A DNA stretch of 64,000 nt from Prosopocoilus inquinatus (Eukaryota; Arthropoda; Insecta; Coleoptera; Lucanidae), in assembly GCA_036172665.1 (NCBI GenBank), contig CM069869.1, positions 1,178,001 to 1,242,000 of the forward strand, read 5' to 3'. The translations under genes and the position numbers were made by a program. Every line of letters starts with the position of its first letter. Within the stretch, counting starts at the first letter, position 1. Shown here in pieces: positions 33,162-44,059 of this stretch. The notes beneath the pieces are model-generated. The model had not been told where the DNA came from and made no database searches. It was given only the letters and a program-made list of their open reading frames with translations.

Positions 33162-33375
33162 CAGATAAAATAGCGACATCTTACTATCGCTTTTTGACCT
33201 GACATTGCAGTAGGAATCGCAATTGCGAATAAATTGGACAAGTCGTTTTTGTTTGCTGTGGAAATGTCGAGCTACGTCTCTGCTGACGAAGCCCCAAGCA
33301 GGGCTGAAACAGCTGTCCAGAGGCTGCTCGAGGTTTTCACTGCAATCAAAAACGATTTGCACAAAATTTTTCTAA
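33162..33375 (+). mobile_element. Retrozyme (family X) copy 2, 11-bp TSD
   Basis: The 214-bp insertion is flanked by a perfect 11-bp duplication TAATTATTTTA (33151-33161, 33376-33386). The first 52 nt (cagataaaatagcgacatct onward) are inverted relative to the remainder, which contains a complete hammerhead on the plus strand and ends gcacaaaatttttctaa. Both termini agree with those of copy 1. It is in the 3' region of the same LINE. Confidence 0.85.
33267..33331 (+). ncRNA. Hammerhead ribozyme (type I), retrozyme copy 2
   Basis: TCGAGC (33267-33272) pairs with GCTCGA (33326-33331), and TCTG pairs with CAGA to form inner stem I. Core CTGACGA is at 33283-33289. Stem II AGCCC/GGGCT is fully paired with a 6-nt loop. 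Core GAAA is at 33306-33309. Stem III is ACA/TGT with a GC loop. Cleavage is predicted between 33317 and 33318 (GTC|C). Relative to copy 1 the changes fall at the variable core position (A to C), in loop I and in stem II, where pairing is kept or improved. Confidence 0.93.
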
Positions 33376-33524
33376 TAATTATTTTAGTGTGTAACCTTGA
33401 CTAAATGTTATCCTTAACTGCTTTAACAATCTATATTTATCACTGCGATGACAACATGACTAGTCTTATAACTACTATGTAGATTCAAAAAGACAATAGA
33501 GTATATTATTATTATTATTATTAG

Positions 33525-33911
33525 TATTGTTAGAGAGTCAATACCAATTCATTTCAAGTCAATTTATAACTCATTTGATGGTAAAATTGATCCGTTTAAT
33601 TCTTTCTAAAGGAACAGAAAATTTGCTTTTAGAATCTTTCACAATTGATTCTGTGAGTATTCCCAGCAATCTAAATTAGCTGCTCAGAATTTTAACATGT
33701 CAAATACAGTAGATATTTTTTTAAGAACAGAAATTTTTTTTGGAAGGTTTTGTTAGACGGTAAAATAGAAGCAACTCAACAGAATCCACATTAACCTTAG
33801 TAGCCTTAAAGACAATTTCGATACCAAGATTAGAACTTTGCAGCTCTCTTATTAGCCAAATTAATGGAACATTTAAAAAAAAGCGTTGAGTACAAAAATT
33901 AATAGAATGTA
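33525..33911 (+). pseudogene. BEL/Pao fragment upstream of RNase H
   Basis: Near 33817-33850 the plus strand encodes SIPRLELC, the conserved phrase at the junction between reverse transcriptase and RNase H of BEL/Pao elements. A K-T-I segment precedes it and degenerate sequence surrounds it. A stop follows, and the 1.7-kb TIR element then interrupts at 33912. The minus-strand frame here (33721-33978) is a shadow. Confidence 0.65.
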
Positions 33912-35609
33912 TACAGAGAGATTCAGGCAACACATTCATTAAAAGTTTACGGATTTCTCCTTTGAATTTCTGTTTCATATTTTGCAGTTATAAGTTAACG
34001 ATAAGGATCTATCAAAATATAATATTTTCAATTTTCAGACACTTCCGCTTATACCGGAAGTTGCTGTCAACTTTCTTATTTTAAATGGAATACTCCAATT
34101 TTTAATACATTTTTGAAATCTTCATGAAATTCTAAAAATATTTTGTGCAACATGTGATACAAGAAAAATTAACCGTTTTCGAGATATTTTCATTTCTTAA
34201 AAATAACTCAGACTTGCAGAACCTTGGTTCTGAAAACCATGATGCCCATTTTTGGACTGTAGTAGGCTACAGTAACATTCTTTCAGATCATGTCCAGTTT
34301 TGCACTTGATTATTTAAAGGCTGGTTGAAAAGTAACTTCTATTCGAACTGATTTGATTCTGAATTAATATTCCTTATACCTATCTCTTATAGTTCACTCG
34401 TTATCGATGATTTCTTTTTAACACCTAATTTCTTTCCATTTCTCGGTATTGTTTTTAAATAGTGGGCTATGAAAACTAGAGAAATTATAATTTTTGAAAT
34501 CATCCGTCTAGAAGGAATTAAAAAAAAACAATTTAATCGTTATGAAGAACCAAAATATGAATAATCAAACACAGACACATTAAATGTATTTGATGATAAA
34601 AAATCGACAATTCAAGGAGTTAATAAAAAAAATTGTTATATCGAGAAAAATACGTTATTACTTAGATGCAATAGGGTATTATTAATAAATAATAGCAGAG
34701 GACAACTTAGAGCCAATATTATGACTAACAATTTGTGTATTGCTTTTAATATTTTTGATTTATGTATTAGTTTTCATAAAATTTTGTATTGTGAGTGTAA
34801 ATTTCTCTTTGTAAACGTGTAAAAAGTTATACCAAGAATTCTAGTACATGCGTTATATGTAAATAAACGGTTCCGATGATAGATCTGTATTTAAATATTA
34901 TTTTTCGGTTTTTAAAATGAAATTGATTTTACATTCTGAAATTAATTAAAAAAAAACTAAGTTTGTGAAATTTTCATAGCGCACTATTCAGGAATAATAC
35001 TGAAAAGTGAAAAAATTCAAGAAAATCATGAATATGAATAGATAGAGAAAGGTAACAGATGGGTATAGGGAATGCTAATACAGTTCCAAAGAACATTTAA
35101 TTCTGATTCTTATGGTACAAAAATATACTAGGCATTCCATTTAAAAAACGTGACTTTTCGACATTTGAAATCAGTTCATAGAAGTTATTTTTCAACCACC
35201 CTGTAAAATTAGATATGACCTGAAAGCTTAGGAGTATAGCCTACTACAGGCCAAAAATTGAAATTATGGCTTTTGTTAGACAAAGATGGCAACATCTTAA
35301 ACAAGGTACTGCAACTTTGAACTTTTTTTTAAAAAATGGAAATACCTCTTAAACGGCTAATTTTTCTTGTATCACATGTTACACAAAACATTCTTAGAAT
35401 TTCAAGAAAATTTCAAAAATGCAATTAAAAATGGGGTAATCCATTAAAAATAAAAAAGTTGACAGCAACTTCCGGTACAAGCGGAAGGGCCCGAAAGTTG
35501 GAAATATTATATTTATATTACCATAACTTATAACCGCAAAATATGAAATAGAAATTCAAAAAGGAAGTCCGTAAACTTTTAATGAATGTGTTGCCTGAAT
35601 CTCCCTGTA
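33912..35609. mobile_element. 1.7-kb TIR element, about 440-nt inverted arms, TA duplication
   Basis: The left end TACAGAGAGATTCAGGCAAC is mirrored by the right end reading GTTGCCTGAATCTCCCTGTA. Diverged inverted similarity continues to about 34355 and from about 35172, including cttccgcttataccggaagt versus acttccggtacaagcggaag. TA lies outside both ends (33910-33911, 35610-35611). The middle has no open frame of note. The TA target suggests a Tc1/mariner-type mover, but the arms are unusually long. Confidence 0.8.
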
Positions 35610-35828
35610 TATTATTGGATTGATTCGACAATACTTTTGTCATGGCTAAATAGGGTACCGAATAAGTTGAAAACTTTTGTAGTAAATAGAATATCGAATG
35701 TAAAAGATTGGGGACATGTCAGATCTTTTGATAATCCAGCAGACGTGATATGTAGCGGAATGTCATCAGTTAATTTATTAAGTTGTACAGTTGGGGAAAC
35801 AGAGAGCGGGACAGTAAACTTTCGTTAG
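35610..35828 (+). pseudogene. BEL/Pao RNase H fragment
   Basis: Encodes YYWIDSTILLSWLNRV, then FVVNRISNVKDWGHV and DNPADVICSGM, the conserved order of BEL/Pao RNase H. It resumes exactly at the right edge of the TIR element and continues the fragment at 33.5-33.9 kb. The open frame starting at 35586 includes a few codons of the TIR. It is cut off by a stop at about 35826, and no integrase follows. Confidence 0.8.
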
Positions 35829-35829
35829 T

Positions 35830-38070
35830 TTAAACCTTACTTCTAAATTTCTGTAACTATGGTAATTTATTAACCTTCACGTTAAGTAAAATCATTCCGT
35901 TTATAATTAAAAATTATAACGAACAAATACCTCATGCAAATAAATCATACTAGTGTAATAGTTAGTTTTTCTTTTATTTATAATTATTGCCATGCGAAAT
36001 AAAATGAAACAAAATTGAATTCGATTGAATTATTGAATGCAAATGATGATTGAATGCATTGATTGAATTAAGATTTCTAATATGTATATTCCACAACCAA
36101 AATGTCACGTAGTTCTTCCAAAGGCTTCACTAATTCCATTTGATTCACTGGTCGAAAATTTTCACTTACATTTCCCTTAGGAAAACGATACATTCTTAAG
36201 AACTCAATTTGACAAGTTATTTCTGACGTTCATTGACGGTAATAAATTAATTAGAAGGGACACGACTGTCACCAAGGAAACATTACACTATAAAAATAAT
36301 CGGAAATTTCGTTTTAAGACTTGTCCCGCTTTATGTTTCCGCAACTGTACCTTGTGGTTTCATGAACCATCATGGCTAAGAAAACATCCAAAATATTCAC
36401 CATGTAATTCAAAAAAGGAAAATAATTCAGAAATTCCAGAACTGCGCACAGTAATGCACGCTGTAAACAAGCAGACTTATAATTCAGACTTTTTAAATAA
36501 GTAAAAACAACTTCGAGAATTTTTTCTATACACAAAAATCGATTCTAAATGAGGCATTCACATACAGAAGTTTTTTTTTTAATGCTAATCAGAAATCCGT
36601 ACCAGTGGCGCATCCTGCACAAATATTTTGTTTGTTTTGGCCAAGAAAAAATCGTTTTATTTTTATTCCTGGATTTAATTATTATAAATAAATAAACATA
36701 ATCAAAGTTGGTTTTCATCTTATTTAAATCAATTATACGTTTGCTAAAAGGCAGTTGCGCCTGCAAAGAGTTTTTTGTCTAAAATTATGTTCTTGAAAAC
36801 AAATAAAAGTGATAGGTTATAAGCTCAATTAAATAATACATTCGTTCATGTGAGCTGCACACAAAAAGGCAAACATTTCGGGACACACCCAAGAAGCATT
36901 CGTTCTGTCCCCATAAATACGTAGTGAGACAGACCTTGAACTTGACCTTGTGGACCTGTATGCGACGTGGTTTATTTTTATCCTCGTTTAATAACGTGGA
37001 CACGTTACTAGTATGTGAACTTCAAATTATTTTCAAAGGCCGTGAACGAAGACACACTGATACAGATGTTACGTAATCCGTAACCTACTCGTAGGAATTC
37101 TATGAATGTTGTCACTAGAGTTAAAGCTTTTACACCGCACATAATTACTACATTAACAGCTCGCTCCTCTGAAAAGGAAGAAAAAAGAACGTTCGCCAGA
37201 CGAGAATTACGTAAAAGTAAGAGAGAGAATTACTCGACGGGCAATAATTTCAAGAGCTCTTGTATTTTCATAGCTAATTTCATTTATAACTTCACCAGCA
37301 GCGCCACTTATCGTTTTTCCTCGGGGGAAAATCCGCGCCGAATTTCTTCATTACGAAAGTTTATAAATCTCGGGGAAAAAGTTGGGCACAACATCCGTCA
37401 TAAATAAAAGGTTCGCCGTGTGCCCGTCGTGCATTTCGGCTTTGAAGTTAAAAAGCCCGAGCGTATCAAATTTCTTTTACGATAAATCTGGCGCGCGGAG
37501 GGCGTCAAAAGTAAAATAACTGAACGTGAAATATGTAAAGTGTCGAAGGGAATTTGTTGGTTGGTAGGGCAAAGCCGCCCCCTTCGCACTCTGCCGTTGT
37601 GGCTGCCACATCTGCTCGATTCTTTTTTCCTCCAGCTCTCGCAGACATATTAATAATGATAGACACAGACATACAAACATCTACTACGAGTTAAGGTTTA
37701 TTAACCTGTTACGAATTCATGTTTACTACAAATTATTAAATAAATTATTAACAATTATTACAGTTCACTTATCACATAAATATTTAAATGAATTGATGGC
37801 TTTGCTTAAATTTTCTTTTGCTTTGTGGAACCTTCTATAAAATGTGTCAATAGTCAATACACCTAAGACACTTCTCTTTTATGAATCACTATTTCCGGAA
37901 ATTAATAACGCAAACTCATTTACAACTCCGGCAATAGGAGTGTAAACATGCTTGTGTAATATTCTCAAGAATGGAAAACAATGACGAAAAATTCCTCGTT
38001 CTTGCTTCACGGTGTGTGGCAAGCCTTAAGTATAACAAATAATGAAATCCTGTTGAAAAGATAAAGTCAA
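35830..38070. other. No gene recognised
   Basis: AT-rich to about 37080, then a somewhat GC-richer block to 37640. Open frames on both strands (for example 36314-36535 -, 37102-37407 +, 37398-37680 -) have no recognisable motifs. Confidence 0.45.
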
Positions 38071-38073
38071 AAC

Positions 38074-38128
38074 TTAAATTACACTTGTCCACAAACGTGC
38101 TTAACGTTTGTGGACAAGTGTAATTTAA
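38074..38128. repeat. Perfect snap-back palindrome, 25-nt arms
   Basis: The arm at 38074-38098 (ttaaattacacttgtccaca...) and its exact reverse complement at 38104-38128 are separated by 5 nt (gctta). The sequence is unrelated to the palindromes at 1302, 11055, 38211 and 40601. Confidence 0.95.
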
Positions 38129-38210
38129 TTTGGGATTGCTTATTAAATTCTATTTCTATTATATGTAAAATCTATTATTGAAGTTTGTTCTTGTCCGATG
38201 AAAATAGTAA

Positions 38211-38387
38211 GTAGAAAGTTTTTTTAATCTCAAACCGGACAGAAAAATGAAGGGAAACACACTCAACGTTTCGCTATAGATTTATAGCTTTGTCAGGAGA
38301 ATAAATATAAATATAAATCTATAGCGAAACGTTGAGTGTGTTTCCCTTCATTTTTCTGTCCGGTTTGAGATTAAAAAAACTTTCTAC
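38211..38387. repeat. Family Y fold-back, perfect 75-nt arms
   Basis: The arms at 38211-38285 and 38313-38387 are exact reverse complements around a 27-nt loop. The arm contains aatctcaaaccggacaga and caacgtttcgctatagattt. The left flank (38181-38215, gtttgttcttgtccgatga...) equals the reverse complement of the right flank of the fold-back at 49723-49890, so both derive from one longer element. Penelope-like elements are known for terminal repeats in inverted arrangement, which would fit. Confidence 0.95.
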
Positions 38388-38850
38388 GTAAAATCTATTG
38401 TTTTAAAGCTTTACGCCTTTCGAGATATCTGCAATGGCACTTACTACTTCTGTTAAGAGCCGTATTACAACAAAATTAAGACAAGGGAAAGGGCAATCTG
38501 ACGTTTATCTCTTAAATCTCAACCAAGCATTAACATCTCTAAGTAATCCGAGAACATAAGTTCACTAGAAGAACTATTTGCGGATGAAATTAATAATTGC
38601 TAGAGTTCAATCAAAAAATTTCAAAATGTTGGAGGACTGTAACTTACAGTTAGTAGTGGGTAGTCGGTTGTTCTTGTAAAGGATCGAATATTCAGTTCGT
38701 GGAGGTGCAGAATTTTTATTTTTATAGAAAATTAAATGTTTGTTTAAATGTTTAAATTACTCCTATACAGAGTGTTTTTTCACTGTGTGCAAATATTTAA
38801 ACTATGAATGGCAACGATTAAACTAATATGTTCTTAACGTAAAAGTAATA

Positions 38851-38882
38851 AACAGATAAAATAGCGACATCTTACTATGTAT
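38851..38882. mobile_element. Retrozyme (family X) copy 3, 32-bp remnant with 12-bp TSD
   Basis: The 32 bp contain cagataaaatagcgacatct and the next few bases of the family X terminus. They are flanked by a perfect 12-bp duplication GTAAAAGTAATA (38839-38850, 38883-38894). It preserves only the terminus and lacks the ribozyme. Confidence 0.8.
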
Positions 38883-38894
38883 GTAAAAGTAATA

Positions 38895-40600
38895 GTTTTC
38901 GAGAAAAATGCAGTGGCAGATTTTCACTAAACCGTTTGAGAACCGCTGGCATAGCTAAAGTTGAACGTTGGCGCCATGTTAATTACGACACGCAGCCGAA
39001 GTAGGCCAGGGTCAGAGCCTTATTGGAACTCGAAGAGGAACGACATAACTCAGCGCCGCTGCGATTAGCTAGTCCGTCAAAGCGTTTACAATTTAAATTA
39101 ACTTCACTGCAAGTAATTACAAGTTTAAGTATTAAATTAAAATCAGTGCAATTCAAGAAGCTGCGGTTCGTAATTACCGAACAAATTAAAAGCGAGGTAC
39201 AAACAAAATTGTAATTTCTCTTTCCATATTATTTTCAAAAGACTTATAAAAATTTTACATTTACTTTGTTTCCAAGGACCGTAAGTAGTAATACTTTCAT
39301 AGCTAGCACCGAGATTGCAGCAAAAGTTGATTTACGTAAAAGGGTGAAGGAAGAATATTTTTAACGCGCTTGCCTAGTTGGTGCATAAATTTTCGGATTT
39401 ATTCGTCGATAGTTGATATCGTAAAACATATTACTTCGCTGAGTGAATTAAAATTTTAAATAAAATAATTAATAAACGATATCAGTGATTGTTATTACGA
39501 AACTCTGCGTTGAACATCGAGTGCGGTATCGGTGGGCGTGTTCATGCCGAGAGGAAGGCGAAGTTGACCTTCCTATCTTTCTCGCACATTTCAACAGTTC
39601 TAAACAAGTGGCCCATCCATAATTTTTTGGCTATGATACGGTAGCCACCAAAAAATACCCGCAGAAGGTAGCATTTCGCGTCCTTATACTGAGGTCTTTT
39701 TATTTGCACGCAGTAAAAGAACACCCTGTATTATAACGTATTTAAAACACGAAAGAGAGCAGTATAAGAAACGGGCATGAATCGTGCAGCGCCGGTCACA
39801 ATTTCTTGGAACGGAGATGTGCGGATGACACGACTCCAAACGGACACAATGAGATCGAGCGTATGGAAACTGCGATATTACCCCTAATTATGCACACGAT
39901 TAAGGATTTTTATGTATAGCAAATGCAACATCTGATGTTCCCCCTCTGGATAAAAAATCAGAGAGGAGTAAAGTGCATAAATGCTTTAGCAGCGGGCGAG
40001 AAGTCGATGTTCCGAGTCCCTCGAGCAATGCCTCTTGACATATTTACGTCGTGTCTATCATTGAAGCTTTTTTTAAAATTAATTTGTTTTTTTTAAATCA
40101 GTTTCCTCAGTTTGAAATTAGTTTCACGAATGAAGTTACTACACTTGGTGTACATCTGTGTACACTTGGTACACAGGTGTTTGTTCTTCTTATAATCAAT
40201 TTAATCGTAACCGACTTTTTTTTACTTCATTAAATTAATATAAATTGTGTTTAAAGAAAGGCAGCGTTTGTGACTTCGAAGAATAACTCATTTTACGTAC
40301 AAGGAAAAGGTATTTTTTAACACGGGCTTCTTTTTTTGATTTTGTTGTGAATATTCGCCTTTTTCTTCAAACCATAATTTTTTTTCTTGTTCTATTTAAC
40401 GCCATAATTTCAGTGGTATTTATTTTTATAATCTTGAATTATTTGTAAAAATGTTAGTGAATATTTTAAAACTTAATTAAAAAGGAAATCATTTCTATTA
40501 AAATATTTTTTTTTAATGTAATTGTACTGTGAACTAAATTTCAGGTCTTGTTAATACATATACGTTTTTTATTTAATGTATTGGAGTCTGTGGCTTGTCT
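38895..40600. other. No gene recognised
   Basis: Open frames at 39023-39214 (+), 39542-39724 (-) and 40051-40233 (+) have no recognisable domain. An aacaccctgta motif at 39722 resembles the end of the MITE at 17563-17912, but no partner end was found. A direct repeat gtgtacacttggt occurs around 40141-40170. Confidence 0.45.
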
Positions 40601-40668
40601 AACAATAAATTTGGGTTTGACTCCTAACCACAATATTACGGTTAGGAGTCAAATCCAAATTTATTGTT
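40601..40668. repeat. Snap-back palindrome, 29-nt arms, one mismatch
   Basis: The arms aacaataaatttggg... (40601-40629) and its reverse complement (40640-40668) differ at one position and are separated by 10 nt. Confidence 0.95.
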
Positions 40669-40970
40669 AGTAATATACGTATTAAAAAAATTCTGAATTG
40701 TAAACTGAATTTTACGTTTTGTTTAATATTTTAAATTGTATTGCAAACTACATTCTTTTAATATATTGTTATATTTATAAAATTTGGGCATTTTTATTTG
40801 AGATAATCTTGCAAATAAATACAGAGTAGATATAGTGAGCTATTTTTTCCGGCTGCTACACTGATGAAATCGGCGGCACAAATCGATAGAAATACGCACA
40901 ACACATAGCGAAAAGGGTGGCCCAATCAGGTGTAACACCAACTTCAAAAACTGCACGTTACAATATAATA

Positions 40971-41092
40971 ATGTTCATCTAATGAAAGTTTAACTCTATT
41001 AATCCTTCAATTTGGATTGGATATCGATTAGATGTTGAAAATAACTTGAAGGACTGTTAAGAGAGTTAATTAAACTTTCATTAGAATGAATT
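40971..41092. repeat. Imperfect inverted repeat, MITE-like
   Basis: The left arm atgttcatctaatgaaagtt and following sequence is mirrored by aactttcattagaatgaa at the right, with inner aatccttcaa / ttgaaggact. Arms are about 45 nt with gaps. No target duplication seen. Confidence 0.65.
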
Positions 41093-41152
41093 TTTAAAAT
41101 TTCTTTATTCAACTTTAACAATTAGTTAATATCAGCTGTAAGCAGTTCTTGT

Positions 41153-41272
41153 GATGAACTTATATTCTCGGATATATGAAATAAATGTAACAGTTTTTCA
41201 AATCAAATTCATGGTGAACTTATATTCTCGGATATATGAGATTAATATAATTGTTTTTCAAATAACATTCAT
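41153..41272 (+). repeat. 60-bp tandem duplication
   Basis: Two units begin at 41153 and 41213 with gaactta tattctcggatatatga and differ at a few positions. Confidence 0.9.
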
Positions 41273-42785
41273 AATACTTTTATAATTAACCAGTTCATCA
41301 GAAGGTTTCTGATTTTCTTTTTAAAACAACATTTATAAGAATTTACCTTTTTTATCTTGTGTCATTGCGTCCGATTAAAAGGAACCCACCTGGAAAGAAT
41401 AAATCAGTAGTTAATTAAAATTATTAAAAAAATATATAATATAAACTAAAATACAAATTGATCGGTACATTAAATGGCGCTTCAATTTTACCCATTAATT
41501 AGACTAATTAATTCTTAACGTTGAATGAAGCTTGAGAGTGAGAGAGAGAGAGAGAGAGCTGGAGGGGTTTCAAGTTGGCCCACAGCGATTTCATGAAGAG
41601 CAACAAAGAGCATGTGTAAAGTAGCAGGGTGGAAAGAGACTGGAAGGCTCTGATCGTCTGAACAGATTTCGGTACTTCACAAAGCATGTGTTTATGCAAT
41701 CGTATCTAAACTGCTAAAATAAAATTATCATATAATAAGGATATTTTAACATTAAATTAATTAAATTGCTTTACATGACCCTGTCAGCGATGTGATGATA
41801 AGTAGAACAGAAATAAAATGAGTTTAATAAACAGTCCCTCGCTGTTTGCTTTCCGAGTACAACAAACGATACGAATGTTTGTTAAACCGACTTTTAAACC
41901 CAAATAATGGCATTCTTGTCTCGTTATTGTCTTCTGATAAATTCACCGGCCTATTTAAACACAGCGCGACAAAAGCCAATTCCTTATCGGACCGTTTCAA
42001 TATTTGGCTTTCTTTCACAACCACACCGTACAATCACCAACGCACGCGGTTACCTAGAATAAATGCGAACGAAATTCGTTTCGATGTAGAGCGTTATTAA
42101 AGCGATAAAGGGCCCCGGAATATTAAATTAGCGCCGCTGTTTCTCTTCTGCTCTCCGCTCTATGATGTAAGTAATTTTCGGAGATTACATTGTTAGATTA
42201 GCTGTTCGGATTTGCTTTTGGGGACATTCCACGAAAGCAGCAGACGTCGGCTCTTCCAAAATCCTATTCCATATCTATGCAAATGAAAATCGTTCTCGCA
42301 TCGACCATCAGTAAAATTTAACGAACTGCCGCTGCTGCTGCTTCAGATTCCAAAACTATAATTCGAACGAGTCTCTCGCATCGGCGACCCCATTTAGAAA
42401 GTTTCTCGTTTCTATCAGTCAGCGGAATAGTTTTTTTTTTTTTTAGTTATCGAAATTCTATTAGTGAGAGCCAGTATCGACTCGGATTAGTCTCAGATTG
42501 ATTAAAGTACACAATACCGAAGGAGAATTTTAAATTATATTTTTAATTGTTTTATGATTTGAAATTAAATATTGCTTAGTTTAATCCAGAAATAAATTTC
42601 TAATTAGGTAATAATAGCTTTAAAAATAAAATAATAATTACCGATATTCGCCTAGCATAAAAAATATTTAAGCTTGTTGGCTAGATTCTTTTTTGTGTAA
42701 ATATTATATACAAAATACTATCTGAGGATGGAGTTACAATAAACATTCATTCACCATTGGTTAGGTCTCACATTCCTAATGTTGT
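41273..42785. other. No gene recognised; (GA)n microsatellite
   Basis: A (GA)n run lies at about 41535-41560. A GC-richer block at 42000-42420 looks single-copy. Open frames at 41824-42033 (-) and 41846-42100 (+) overlap and have no motif. Confidence 0.45.
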
Positions 42786-43816
42786 TTCTTTCTTTCTCGC
42801 TTCCCTGACGGAAACAGGCGTTGAGGGTAAACGTCTTAGCTTCCGGGCATCGCATTCCAATTCGATAAGGACCATGCAAATTATAAGTAACCCTTTACGA
42901 GTATCTATTCAGTAAAATGGAACATTCCACTTACCGCGGCCGCTTTCCCGGCCCCACCTGCTCCAGCGGCGAATCTAGAAGCTGTAGCTCCCTCATGACG
43001 ATATTGGACACGGGGGAAGTCACCCTCGTACGTTAACTTCTTATCTTCGCATGCATTACCTCCCACATTCATCTGTGGATACAAAACCCCTCCCGATGGA
43101 TATTAGCATACCTTGCCTCCCGAGCATACGTTCTCAGGATCAGCTGATGCAACGACTGCGTGAGTGGCAAGCACCACTCCGTACCAGTCCAACAACATCA
43201 TCATGTTAGACCTTTCTGGATAGCTCAATGCCATCACCAGTCAGGAATGCAATCAACCGAATTCCCACTCACAATGAATGCAGAATACAGCTAATTGCTT
43301 TTCCGGTACCGTGCTCTTCATCGGTGCTGCTTGCACACCGCGGCAAGAGCTCCGATACCGTATGCTGGTGCACGGTAGCATTCTCCGGCCAACGCCCCGG
43401 ATCGCGTCTCGGACAATATTCTGCTACTAGAATACCTCCGCATAATTTATGACTCATGACCCTCAAACCGCATTAGCAATCGTGAGAATGTACCGCCTTA
43501 ACACTTCTGCCAGAACATACCATCTCAGGTCATATTCTGCAGATACCCTCTAGCTAATGCCTGACAACACACCGCAACCAGCACATAACACATCTCTAAT
43601 AAATCATCGCCTCCTCAAGGCTAATATTTCGTGGACAGCCTTTATCAAATATCCACTACATATTTTAACCAGCTTCGCGAGCCCCGGTTATTCCAGGTTC
43701 ACCTAATGCGCTAACCCTAGGGAGACTGTCGTAATCTCTTCCGTTTCTTTGCTGCCAATACTAAACACGCCACCATATCATATTACCAAACTAATAACGT
43801 AAACAAATATGTAATG
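42786..43816 (-). repeat. Family G repeat, near full-length, minus orientation
   Basis: Reverse complement of the 44839-45833 copy with many substitutions. Shared motifs include ctttctcgcttccctgac, ttccgggcatcgcattcc, cggcgaatctagaagctgta, acgttctcaggatcagc, gctaatatttcg and actgtcgtaatctcttccg. No open frame shows a protein motif. With the copy at 44839 it forms an inverted pair about 1 kb apart. Confidence 0.8.
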
Positions 43817-44059
43817 CTTCAGAGATATCCCGAGAATGCATAAACTTTCTTAAATTCTAAACTTCTAAAATAAATAACTACACACCCACTTGCAGGAAAT
43901 TTATCTAAAAAAAAAAACAAAATCCGCTTTATGCCGTGTAAAGTATTTCCAGTAGCAAATATGCCTTGGAGAAAATTTGAAAACCAATTTTTTAAATAAT
44001 TAAGATTATTAATTAAATAAGAACAAGCTAAATGTTTAAGGCTTTTTGCGGCAACAGAG

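Larger units (their letters stand above)
31262..33524 (+). mobile_element. 5'-truncated non-LTR retrotransposon carrying two retrozyme insertions
   Basis: The reverse transcriptase palm (31304-31614) and C-terminal region (32450-33060) lie on the plus strand. A 3' UTR follows, ending in a (TTA)n tail at about 33507-33523, the tail type of the LINE at 18.7-20.1 kb. Two family X retrozyme copies sit inside, at 31715-32437 in coding sequence and 33162-33375 in the 3' region. The 5' boundary is uncertain. The LINE lies in the BEL/Pao protease-to-polymerase interval. Confidence 0.8.
28640..35830 (+). mobile_element. Broken BEL/Pao LTR retrotransposon with nested insertions
   Basis: Plus-strand pieces of one BEL/Pao element appear in order: a short piece up to 28783, gag C-terminus and protease (30512-31262), the region before RNase H (about 33525-33911) and RNase H (35610-35828). 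They are separated by a TIR element holding a hAT-like element, a second hAT-like MITE, a LINE fragment and a 1.7-kb TIR element. The insertions at 28784-30280, 30289-30511 and 33912-35609 are bounded by target-site duplications. Both LTRs, most of reverse transcriptase and the integrase were not found. Stops and frameshifts make it dead. Confidence 0.7.

Noticed and set aside
33721..33978. 85-codon minus-strand frame
   Set aside because: The plus strand of the same region carries the BEL/Pao SIPRLEL motif, and part of the frame lies in the TIR element.
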